A DNA stretch of 13,434 nt, from the NCBI GenBank assembly GCA_002371115.1, contig DFFY01000008.1:2988-16421 (forward strand), in the 5' to 3' direction. A program made the position numbers and the translations under genes. Shown here one piece after another: positions 7,167 to 12,993 of this stretch (its first letter is position 1; every line of letters begins with the position of its first letter). The DNA comes from Bacteroidales bacterium UBA3764 (GTDB lineage Bacteria > Bacteroidota > Bacteroidia > Bacteroidales > UBA932). Under the pieces are notes generated by a model. The model did no database searches. It was not told where the DNA came from and saw nothing but the letters and a program-made list of their open reading frames with translations.

Positions 7167-7903
7167 TGCCCAAGAACCTGACATATTTCGTCTCCGACGT
7201 CCATCTGGGCCTCCGGGTGGGGGATTCTGCCGCGCGGGAAAACGCCTTCGTGGCTTTCCTGCAGGGGGTTGATCCGGCGCAGACGGAGGCGTTGTACCTC
7301 ATGGGCGACATCTGGGACTTCTGGTACGAGTACCGCGACGTGGTGCCTAAAGGCTATGTGAGGGTGCTTGCTGCACTGGTGGCGCTTCTGGATGCCGGCG
7401 TGCAGGTCTATTTCTTCCCGGGCAACCACGACATCTGGACGTACCGCTACTTCGAGGAGCTGGGCCTGAAGCGGATGGAGCAGCCGCAGGTGGTGCAGAT
7501 AGGCACGGAAAAATTCTGCCTGGGCCACGGCGACGGCCTGGGACCGGGCATGCATGGGTACAAATGTATGCGCTGGATTTTCCACAATCGCTTTTTCCAG
7601 CGGTGTTTCTCTTCGCTGCATCCGTGGTTCGCGTTCCGTCTGGGCAATGGCTGGAGCCGCCGCTCGCGCCTGGGGAAGAACATTACCTATACTTTCAAGG
7701 GAGCCTCTGAGCCGCTGTACCAATTCTGCGCGGCCTTCCCGGAGCCGGTGAACTACTTCATCTTTGGGCACTACCATGCGCGGGCGGACATGCCGGTCGG
7801 CGACCATGCCCGCCTGGTGCTCCTGGGCGACTGGATCACCGCCCCCAACTGGCTGGTGTACGACGCCGCCAGTGCCACCCTCACCGCTGTTCCGGTGCTC
7901 TAG
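7166..7903 (+). CDS. lpxH: UDP-2,3-diacylglucosamine diphosphatase (LpxH-like metallophosphoesterase)
   Basis: LpxH hydrolyses UDP-2,3-diacylglucosamine to lipid X and UMP, the fourth step of lipid A synthesis, at the inner membrane. The 245-residue calcineurin-like phosphoesterase shows the metal-binding set in order: D11 and H13 (SDVHLG), D48 (MGDIWDFW), N87 (PGNHD), H121 (GHGDGLGPG) and H202/H204 (FGHYH). The long insert after GHGD (HGYKCMRWIFHNRFF) matches Bacteroidetes LpxH. The start must be GTG at 7166, overlapping the uppP TAG as TAGTG. The longer open frame back to 7028 lies inside uppP, and the first in-frame ATG downstream would remove the DxH motif. YbbF-type enzymes (LpxG/LpxI) are different families. 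Last gene of the ftsX operon. Confidence 0.9.
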   Translation: MPKNLTYFVSDVHLGLRVGDSAARENAFVAFLQGVDPAQTEALYLMGDIWDFWYEYRDVVPKGYVRVLAALVALLDAGVQVYFFPGNHDIWTYRYFEELGLKRMEQPQVVQIGTEKFCLGHGDGLGPGMHGYKCMRWIFHNRFFQRCFSSLHPWFAFRLGNGWSRRSRLGKNITYTFKGASEPLYQFCAAFPEPVNYFIFGHYHARADMPVGDHARLVLLGDWITAPNWLVYDAASATLTAVPVL

Positions 7904-7948
7904 CAAATGATGAATCCAGAGGAGATAGATGCTCCACTATAGTGCTGT

Positions 7949-7982
7949 AAAAAAGAAGGCGACTCGCAAATGAGCCGCCTTC
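7949..7982 (-). terminator. Intrinsic terminator of the microprotein/lipoprotein unit
   Basis: On the minus strand an 11-bp stem with one G-T wobble (arms at 7972-7982 and 7955-7965, 6-base loop) is followed by six T residues. It sits about 20 bases after the lipoprotein stop at 8002. On the plus strand the hairpin has an A-C mismatch and no T-run, so it should not end the lpxH transcript efficiently. Confidence 0.9.
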
Positions 7983-8001
7983 GAAGTACAAGGGTTGTTT
8001 C

Positions 8002-10005
8002 TTAGTCGATAGCAACCACGTAGGAGTTTTCCGTGAAGCAGCGGTAAGCCAACTCTCCATTGGAGATGGTGCACGCATACTGCTGGAAATGGGTTTCGCC
8101 ATACCAGTACGTTGCATCAAAGCGAACAGTAGCGGTTGTGGTATCGTTGGTCCAGGAAATCTTCACGGTGTCATGGTTCTGCATGGCCTGGAAAACCTCC
8201 CAATTCCAGTTGCTGGTAGCCGTCGCGGGGTCGTAATTAGTTCCCCAACCATAGTTGTCCATGCGGAAACTGGCATAGAAGGAGGTAAATCCTGCAGATG
8301 CGATATCTGCGCAAGGGGAAGCATAGTTGTTCAGGCAGGATGAGTAAACAAACAGGGTTTTGCTTACGGTTTCACCGGCAGGTACGTCTCCGAAGAAAGG
8401 AGAGTATATGAGACCTGAGGTCGCCAAGGAGGTGGAGCCAAAGGCGGAATTCCCCAGTTTTACCGGGATGTGCAGGTCAATCGCATTCCCCTTGAAGGTA
8501 GAGGAGAAAACCTGGTCGCCGGCAACGGCGTTCAGCGTTCCGGTAGCACCGCCATACAGGGAGGCATCGGCCGGAGCGTCGGAACCGTCGGTATAGACGG
8601 CGCGGATGCCCTTCGGAGCACCGACAACGGCTAGATCAAGCGCTTCGTCATAGAGATAGTAGTCGTATGCGGAAGCAATATGGTCCAGGACTTTCTTGCT
8701 GTTGGAATACCAGACTTTGTTGATTTGGAAATGGCTGCCATCCGTGAACAGGAAGGCAAAGATGTCCTCGGAAACAGATACCGGGTACTTGTAGGTCTCC
8801 GTGTAGGTGTTTCCATTACCGACTGCGACAGCGCTCAGTAACACGGCCCCTTCGTTGGTATGTTCAATGGTCATGGTCACCTGGGCACCGTTCATGTCCG
8901 TTATAAACGTGTCCCAGTTTCCAGTCCAGGTTAAGTCGTCGCGGAGAGACGGTGTATCGTTGAAGTTGGTTTTGGGTGTCCATCCGTAGTTGTCGGCGCG
9001 AAGTACAAAATACTCTGCATAACCCTCTGTGCCATGGGCTTTATTGGCAACTACGACGTTCCAGTTATTCCAGTTGTTTGCTCCGCTGCCATAGTTGGTA
9101 AACTCGAGGTGCAGTACTTTTCCGGCAGGAATTGCGTAGGAGGCCGATTTCTCGGCAAAGAAACCACTGGTGTTGTCCTCGGTACCCACGGTGTACGGCG
9201 CAAAGCCTTCGGCCAGGGTGGCGGCGGGGAGGGCGGCGTAGTTGCCGCGCTCGAGCGTCACGTTCTTCACCGTCTTGGTGGTGGAAGTCTCGATGGCGTC
9301 GTTTTCGTGAATCAAATGGAAGGTAATGGTCTCATACGTGCCGGTGGGCAGCGGGAGGTAATAGGTGCGGCTGGCGGTGTTGCCGACGGTGGCATCGTGG
9401 GAAATGCTCACCGTTTTTTCGCTGAGACCGGCGTTGTCGTTCTTGATTTCGATGGCGCTGGCGCTGGTGCCGGAGAGGGTGACGATACCGGCAATTTCTT
9501 CATCGGCCGTAACGGAGATACCCTTGGTGCCTTCCGGCAGGTTTTCATAGGTGATGGCCAGCAGGGCGGCAGCATGGCCGAAGATGTACTTGTCGCCTTC
9601 GCCCTTGGTGCCAATCATGAGGGCGTTGGTCTTGCCTTCCACATACGTGTACACGGCAGGCAGGCCCACCTTGAAGTTGGTTTCGGAAGTGAATTTGTCG
9701 GTGGTCTGGGCCGGGGAAACCGCTACATTCAGCGGGGTGACCTCGCCTGCATGGGTGAATTCGCCCGTGCTTGTGTTGGTGCAGGTAAAGTCCGTGAACC
9801 CTTTGGCGGTGGCAACAGAAATGACTTCGCCGCTGGTCCAGGAGAAGTGGGCGGTAGTTCCGTCAATGCCAACGGTGGATTTTACAGGGTCCATGGCGGC
9901 ATAGATTCTGGTGACAACCTCATTGCTTACGACGGGAGCCTGTTCTTTGGCGCAGGACACAAGTGCCAGCGCAGCTGCAAATGCATAGAATACAGTCTTT
10001 TTCAT
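8002..10005 (-). CDS. Surface lipoprotein: fimbrillin-like N-terminus and duplicated C-terminal module
   Basis: This 667-residue predicted lipoprotein starts at ATG 10005 (MKKTVFYAFAAALALVSCAK; LVSC lipobox, lipidated Cys18). The open frame reaches 10086 but the extra 27 codons overlap the preceding small ORF. Residues about 30-265 resemble fimbrillin/Mfa-like domains of Bacteroidales (FSWTSGEVISVAT, YIFGHAAALLAITYENL, YYLPLPTGTYETITFHL, LERGNYAALPAATL). A C-terminal module follows at about 265-430 (GANNWNNWNVVV, LRADNYGW at 335-342, NWDTF at 363). An Ig-like stretch spans about 452-520 (KGIRAVYTDGSDAP). A second, diverged copy of the module is at about 530-667 (FRMDNYGW at 580-587, NWNWEVF at 599). 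Similar aromatic-rich modules occur in Bacteroides surface lipoproteins handling polysaccharides, so glycan binding is a plausible but unproven role. Base composition drops at the domain border. No SusC/SusD or enzyme gene is nearby. Confidence 0.8.
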   Translation of the reverse strand: MKKTVFYAFAAALALVSCAKEQAPVVSNEVVTRIYAAMDPVKSTVGIDGTTAHFSWTSGEVISVATAKGFTDFTCTNTSTGEFTHAGEVTPLNVAVSPAQTTDKFTSETNFKVGLPAVYTYVEGKTNALMIGTKGEGDKYIFGHAAALLAITYENLPEGTKGISVTADEEIAGIVTLSGTSASAIEIKNDNAGLSEKTVSISHDATVGNTASRTYYLPLPTGTYETITFHLIHENDAIETSTTKTVKNVTLERGNYAALPAATLAEGFAPYTVGTEDNTSGFFAEKSASYAIPAGKVLHLEFTNYGSGANNWNNWNVVVANKAHGTEGYAEYFVLRADNYGWTPKTNFNDTPSLRDDLTWTGNWDTFITDMNGAQVTMTIEHTNEGAVLLSAVAVGNGNTYTETYKYPVSVSEDIFAFLFTDGSHFQINKVWYSNSKKVLDHIASAYDYYLYDEALDLAVVGAPKGIRAVYTDGSDAPADASLYGGATGTLNAVAGDQVFSSTFKGNAIDLHIPVKLGNSAFGSTSLATSGLIYSPFFGDVPAGETVSKTLFVYSSCLNNYASPCADIASAGFTSFYASFRMDNYGWGTNYDPATATSNWNWEVFQAMQNHDTVKISWTNDTTTATVRFDATYWYGETHFQQYACTISNGELAYRCFTENSYVVAID

Positions 10006-10024
10006 AATCGTCAAGTTTAGCGGT

Positions 10025-10171
10025 TTACAGGAGGCCGAAGTTGGAATCGGGAATAACAATGCCTTGCTCGATCCCGTTCGAGTCAATTGGCTGGCTTACG
10101 CAGATGATGGCCTCGCTTTGCAGCACCAGGATGTGGGCCTGAGGCTCAATGTAGAATTTTTTTTGATTCAT
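10025..10171 (-). CDS. 48-residue hypothetical microprotein upstream of the lipoprotein
   Basis: A complete short ORF runs from ATG at 10171 to TAA at 10025-10027, beginning MNQKKFYIEPQAHILVLQ and ending DSNFGLL. It has one cysteine (Cys24, in IICVS) and no signal peptide or convincing membrane helix. The pattern of a lysine-rich start, Y-I-x-P, alternating hydrophobics and then a small/polar Gly-Ser-Asn-rich tail resembles tiny uncharacterised ORFs seen next to surface protein genes in Bacteroidales. It follows a -7 element by about 47 bases and ends 19 bases before the lipoprotein start, so the two are probably one transcript. It could be a real peptide or a translated leader. No function is assigned. 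Confidence 0.6.
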   Translation of the reverse strand: MNQKKFYIEPQAHILVLQSEAIICVSQPIDSNGIEQGIVIPDSNFGLL

Positions 10172-10218
10172 AGTTGGTTACTATTCGGGTTATAAATTGC
10201 ATGTATGTTTTTGGCGTG

Positions 10219-10226
10219 CAAAGATA
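10219..10226 (-). promoter_or_regulatory. -7 element for the microprotein/lipoprotein unit
   Basis: On the minus strand TATCTTTG matches TAnnTTTG, 47 bases upstream of the microprotein ATG at 10171. No good -33 TTTG is found at 19-21 bp. The 158-bp divergent spacer 10172-10329 also carries the nitroreductase promoter on the other strand; I see nothing else in it. Confidence 0.6.
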
Positions 10227-10292
10227 CGTCTTAAAAAATTGGATAGGAGAGACAAAGGAAAATAAAAAGTGGATTTTTGACCGTTTCTGCTG

Positions 10293-10321
10293 TTTGTTTC
10301 CGGCAAAAATCTGTAATTTTG
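10293..10321 (+). promoter_or_regulatory. Promoter of the nitroreductase unit
   Basis: TAATTTTG at 10314-10321 matches TAnnTTTG. A TTTG at 10293-10296 lies 17 bp upstream, slightly closer than the usual 19-21. The -7 element ends only 8 bases before the ATG at 10330, so the transcript would be leaderless or nearly so. Confidence 0.6.
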
Positions 10322-10329
10322 TAATTGTT

Positions 10330-10962
10330 ATGGCCGATAACTATTTGGAAAAGCGCCAGGAAGAACTGGCGCATGCACAGAAGAAGGTGGTAAAGCGGAA
10401 CCACCTGTCGTTGGATACGCTCCTGCACCGGAATCGGAGCTGCCGGGGTTTCGACGCCGCCGTAGCTGTGACCGAGGCGCAGTTGCGGGCGTTGGTGGGC
10501 GTAGTGCCGCTGGTAGCGTCGGGCATGAACCGCCAGCCGCTGCGTTTCCGCCTGGTCTCCGGGGCCGATGCCGCCCTGGTACATCCGCTGGTGACGCTGG
10601 GCGCTGCGCTGCCTCAGGAGCATCTGCCGCATCCGGGCATGGAACCGCAGGCCTATATTGTGGTGTGCAGCGCCGTGCCGGAGGACAAAGTGGTGGATAT
10701 CGACCTGGGTATTGCGGCGCAGGGCATGCTGCTCAAGGCCACCGAGATGGGGCTGGGTGGCATTTTTATCCTGAACTTCCGCAAAGAGGCGCTGCGTGCC
10801 GCCCTGGACCTGCCGCTGGAGCCGCTGGCGGTTATCGGCCTGGGAAAACCGGCCGAGACCGTTTTTCTGGTACCGGGCGCTTCGCCGGAGGCGCTGACGT
10901 ATTATCGGCGAGACGGTGTGCACTATGTCCCAAAACTGGCTGTGGACCAATTGATTGTCTGA
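10330..10962 (+). CDS. Nitroreductase family protein (FMN-dependent)
   Basis: This 210-residue protein belongs to the FMN-dependent nitroreductase superfamily, NAD(P)H oxidoreductases with wide substrate range. Supporting motifs are RNRSCRGFD at 34-42 (FMN phosphate-binding RRSxRxF type), ASGMNRQPLRFRLV at 63-76, DLGIAAQGMLLKATEMGLGG at 125-144 and VIGLGKPAE at 168-176. An N-terminal charged helix (about 4-24, EKRQEELAHAQKKVVKR) precedes the core, as in short Bacteroidetes members. The start at ATG 10330 fits this and the promoter. The open frame back to 10174 would run through the promoter and is rejected. A 43-codon ORF begins 4 bases after its stop. The physiological substrate is unknown; dehalogenase or flavin-reductase roles cannot be excluded. 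Confidence 0.85.
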   Translation: MADNYLEKRQEELAHAQKKVVKRNHLSLDTLLHRNRSCRGFDAAVAVTEAQLRALVGVVPLVASGMNRQPLRFRLVSGADAALVHPLVTLGAALPQEHLPHPGMEPQAYIVVCSAVPEDKVVDIDLGIAAQGMLLKATEMGLGGIFILNFRKEALRAALDLPLEPLAVIGLGKPAETVFLVPGASPEALTYYRRDGVHYVPKLAVDQLIV

Positions 10963-10966
10963 GCCG

Positions 10967-11098
10967 ATGCACCCGAAGTTCATCCTGGCTTTTCTGAACC
11001 GGATTCCTTCGGAGTTGCGTGGTTACAGGTTTTATTTTTCTGCGGGCTGGAATCTGCCGCCCAATGAATTGGATTTAACCGATATCGAATATGTATAA
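10967..11098 (+). CDS. 43-residue hypothetical ORF
   Basis: A short complete ORF (MHPKFILAFLNRIPSELRGY..., ending in LDLTDIEYV) begins 4 bases after the nitroreductase stop and ends 5 bases inside the next coding region, overlapping its start by 8 bases. This arrangement is typical of translational coupling in an operon and leaves almost no unexplained DNA between its neighbours. The N-terminal part is hydrophobic and basic, the C-terminal part acidic. I recognise no family. It could be a true small protein, a coupling leader for the PPC gene, or chance. Confidence 0.45.
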   Translation: MHPKFILAFLNRIPSELRGYRFYFSAGWNLPPNELDLTDIEYV

Positions 11099-11519
11099 GT
11101 ACAAACAAGTGAAGGACAATGCATTTGTCCTGAGTCTGGACAACCACGTGGAAGTGGCGGCTGCCATTGCGGCTTTCTGTGCGGAGAAAGGGATTCTGGC
11201 CGGGAATATCATGGGCCTGGGCGCCGTTTCCGAGGCCACGTTCCGTTTCCTGGATCCATCGACCCTGAAATACGTGGATAAGACCTTTACCGAGCAGATG
11301 GAAATCACCAACCTGACGGGCAACATCTCCCAAAAGGACGGCAAGCCGTATCTGCACCTGCACATCACGGCCAGCCGGCGGGACTATACATGTATTGGCG
11401 GACATCTGCTCAGCGCCTATATCAACGGCGCCTGCGAACTGTACGTGGAGGCCTTCCCCGGCGTGGAAATTGGCCGCTATGCAGACCCTGACACCGGTAT
11501 CAACCTGTACAAGTTCTAG
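11091..11519 (+). CDS. PPC/DUF296 domain DNA-binding-like protein
   Basis: The whole 142-residue protein is one PPC (plants and prokaryotes conserved, DUF296) domain of normal length. Key features are GLGAVSEATFRFLD at 42-55, GNISQKDGKPYLHLHI at 77-92 and GGHLLSAYI at 103-111. Three histidines (H89, H91, H105) occupy the positions that bind a metal ion in bacterial PPC structures, which are trimeric. In plants the domain sits in AT-hook proteins; stand-alone bacterial forms have no settled function, and database titles such as 'DNA-binding protein' rest on that link. No AT-hook is present here. The start overlaps the 43-residue ORF, so it probably belongs to the nitroreductase unit. Confidence 0.88.
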   Translation: MYKYKQVKDNAFVLSLDNHVEVAAAIAAFCAEKGILAGNIMGLGAVSEATFRFLDPSTLKYVDKTFTEQMEITNLTGNISQKDGKPYLHLHITASRRDYTCIGGHLLSAYINGACELYVEAFPGVEIGRYADPDTGINLYKF

Positions 11520-11539
11520 TAGGGCGTCCCGGCGGACGG

Positions 11540-11574
11540 TTTGGTAAACTTTTTGCAAAGTGCTACCTTTGCAA
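11540..11574 (+). promoter_or_regulatory. Promoter of the DUF4294 gene with an overlapping inverted repeat
   Basis: TTTG at 11540-11543, 20 bp, then TACCTTTG at 11564-11571 is a full Bacteroidetes promoter. An 8-bp perfect inverted repeat (TTGCAAAG at 11553-11560 and CTTTGCAA at 11567-11574, 6-base spacer) covers the -7 element and could be an operator, or could arise because CTTTGCAA contains the -7 sequence itself. The start codon lies 5 bases after the -7 element, so the mRNA is probably leaderless. Confidence 0.7.
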
Positions 11575-11576
11575 GC

Positions 11577-12320
11577 GTGAAATGGGTCCGTCATATCGCC
11601 TTGGCCTTGCTGTTGGCTGTTGTTCCTTCGGGAGCATCGGCCCAAAACCATATCCGGAGGGCGATGGAGCGGGCCCGCGAGCGACAGGCGGCAGCCGCGC
11701 AGGCGCAGGCGAATGCGGAATCGGGTACGAGAACGGGCGGCAACATGCGCATGCTGGTCCAGGACGGGGATACCACCTATCTGGACCGCCTCCCGGCCGT
11801 GTATGTCCTGGCCCGCAACAGGCACACCTCGGAGAGGGAGTGGCGCAAATACTATAAGCTGGTGTGGCGCTTCGCCCGCGTATATCCGTATGCGCAGGCG
11901 GCGCGCGTATTGAAAGGGGAGGTGGACAGCACGCTCAACGCGGAGCATTATGGGGCCTTCCGGAAGGGCCGGTACATCGCCGCCATCCAAAAGGACCTTT
12001 TCCGCGATTTCGAAGGTGCGCTGCACCAGATGACCATCCAGCAGGGGGCTGTGCTGCTCAAGCTCATCGACCGGGAAACCGGCGTTCCGCCGTACGACAT
12101 CATCAAGAATTATAAAAATGGCGCGGCCGCCGTCTTCTGGCAGGGCGTGGCCAAAATGTTCGAAAACGACCTCAAGTCCTCTTATGACCCTGCCGGGGCC
12201 GATGCCCAGCTGGAAGAGTTGGTGCAGGCTTGGCAGCGGGGCGAGTTCCGCGACCTGTACTGGTCGCTGTTCTGGGAGGAGCCGCCCGTGGTGAACGTTC
12301 CGGAAAGGTACAAAAGGTAA
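11577..12320 (+). CDS. Secreted DUF4294 family protein
   Basis: This 247-residue protein starts at GTG 11577 with a clear signal peptide (MKWVRHIALALLLAVVPSGASA, cut before Gln23). The ATG at 11582 is out of frame, and the frame extended upstream to a TTG at 11541 would run through the promoter. Residues about 27-50 form a charged, Ala/Gln/Arg-rich helix (possible coiled coil). The DUF4294 core follows: VQDGDTTYLDRLPAVYVLA (61-79), WRKYYKLVWRFARVYPYAQA (89-108), QGAVLLKLIDRETG (156-169), AAAVFWQGVAKMFENDLKSS (183-202) and YDPAGADAQLEELVQ. The family is restricted to Bacteroidetes and of unknown function; the protein is probably periplasmic. Its transcript is separate from the PPC gene. No clear terminator follows it. 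Confidence 0.88.
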   Translation: MKWVRHIALALLLAVVPSGASAQNHIRRAMERARERQAAAAQAQANAESGTRTGGNMRMLVQDGDTTYLDRLPAVYVLARNRHTSEREWRKYYKLVWRFARVYPYAQAARVLKGEVDSTLNAEHYGAFRKGRYIAAIQKDLFRDFEGALHQMTIQQGAVLLKLIDRETGVPPYDIIKNYKNGAAAVFWQGVAKMFENDLKSSYDPAGADAQLEELVQAWQRGEFRDLYWSLFWEEPPVVNVPERYKR

Positions 12321-12321
12321 C

Positions 12322-12419
12322 GGTCGAAAACTGCGGTAAGTTTTTTTCAACAATGAATGTAACTCGTATAAAAATCAGCGAGTTATCTTTCAAAATCCGT
12401 GGTCGAAAATGTTGAAAAA
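12322..12419. repeat. Nested inverted and direct repeats in the spacer before the rplP promoter
   Basis: The AT-rich stretch holds an outer 10-bp inverted repeat (TTTTTCAACA at 12343-12352 and TGTTGAAAAA at 12410-12419). Inside it lies a 7-bp inverted repeat (TAACTCG at 12360-12366 and CGAGTTA at 12379-12385). A 9-bp direct repeat GGTCGAAAA occurs at 12322-12330 and 12401-12409. The spacer 12321-12551 has no coding signal apart from the rplP leader. The inner hairpin might act as a weak terminator for the DUF4294 transcript but has no clean T-run. Confidence 0.6.
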
Positions 12420-12432
12420 TCACGCAAAAATA

Positions 12433-12463
12433 TTTGCGGATTTGAAAAAAAGTTGTAACTTTG
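12433..12463 (+). promoter_or_regulatory. Strong promoter of the rplP ribosomal protein operon
   Basis: TTTG at 12433-12436, exactly 19 bp, and TAACTTTG at 12456-12463 form a consensus Bacteroidetes promoter, followed by GCAATCCCC. The transcript would have a leader of about 80 bases before the rplP ATG at 12552. I found no strong hairpin in that leader. Confidence 0.85.
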
Positions 12464-12551
12464 CAATCCCCAAATTGGAGCAAAATGCACCCAACCAGCT
12501 GAGTTTCAATGAGTTAGGGAATTATAAGGAAAATTTAAAGCATTTAAGAAA

Positions 12552-12974
12552 ATGTTACAGCCTAAAAGAACCAAATTCAGAAGGGAACAGAAAAACCGCA
12601 TGAAGGGCAATTCCGGTCGTGGAAATCAGCTCGCATTCGGTTCTTTCGGCCTCAAGAACCTTGAAAACTGCTGGCTTACCGCCCAGCAAATCGAGGCTGC
12701 CCGTCAGGCCATCTCCCGTTGTATGAACCGTGAAGGTCAGATCTGGATCCGTGTCTTCCCTGTGAAGCCGTTCACCGCCAAGCCGCTGGATACCCGTATG
12801 GGTAAAGGTAAGGGTGATCCTCAGGGCTTTGTTGCTCCTATCACTCCCGGCCGTATCCTCTTCGAGGCAGAGGGCGTTTCCCTCGCCACCGCCAAAGAGG
12901 CTATGCGTCTGGCTGCCAACAAGCTTCCCGTTGCCACCAAGTTCGTGGTCCGCAGGGATTATGTAGAAGAATAA
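12552..12974 (+). CDS. rplP: 50S ribosomal protein L16
   Basis: This 140-residue protein of full family length begins MLQPKRTKFRREQKNRMKGN. It contains GLKNLENCWLTAQQIEAAR (34-52), VFPVKPFTAKPLDTRMGKGK (68-87) and the C-terminal EAMRLAANKLPVATKFVVRR, all standard L16. L16 binds 23S rRNA near the A site and is needed for late 50S assembly. It normally follows rpsC in the S10 cluster. Here the gene upstream is DUF4294, with a strong promoter 88 bases ahead, so rplP is the first gene of its transcription unit. The AT-rich leader lacks a Shine-Dalgarno sequence, as is usual in this phylum. Confidence 0.98.
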   Translation: MLQPKRTKFRREQKNRMKGNSGRGNQLAFGSFGLKNLENCWLTAQQIEAARQAISRCMNREGQIWIRVFPVKPFTAKPLDTRMGKGKGDPQGFVAPITPGRILFEAEGVSLATAKEAMRLAANKLPVATKFVVRRDYVEE

Positions 12975-12979
12975 TCAGT

Positions 12980-12987
12980 AGGAGGAG
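12980..12987 (+). promoter_or_regulatory. Shine-Dalgarno-like ribosome binding site of rpmC
   Basis: AGGAGGAG lies 6 bases before the rpmC ATG. Most genes in this window, and in Bacteroidetes generally, lack such a site, so this near-perfect match stands out. Confidence 0.65.
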
Positions 12988-12993
12988 AAGAAA

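Noticed and set aside
9034..10020. Glycine-rich 328-codon plus-strand ORF opposite the lipoprotein
   Set aside because: Glycine richness follows from the opposite strand's composition; the lipoprotein with its signal peptide and terminator is the real gene.
10006..10086. 27-residue N-terminal extension of the surface lipoprotein
   Set aside because: It would place the lipoprotein signal peptide internally and overlap the microprotein ORF; ATG 10005 gives a standard LVSC lipoprotein signal.
11525..11538. Hairpin CGTCC-CGGC-GGACG after the PPC gene as a terminator
   Set aside because: The stem is only 5 bp and no T-run follows directly; it abuts the -33 element of the next promoter. At best a weak terminator.
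10980..12353. 457-codon minus-strand ORF across the PPC and DUF4294 genes
   Set aside because: Antisense shadow of two well-supported plus-strand genes in GC-rich DNA; its translation shows no domain and crosses a promoter.
12343..12419. Possible replication origin (TTTTCAACA-like pairs in an AT-rich spacer)
   Set aside because: The matches to the DnaA box TTATCCACA have two or more mismatches, there are only two, and no dnaA, dnaN or gyrase gene is nearby.
12409..12603. 64-codon plus-strand ORF spanning the rplP promoter and start
   Set aside because: It runs through the -7 element and leader and into rplP in another frame; there is no family resemblance, and the promoter explains the region better.
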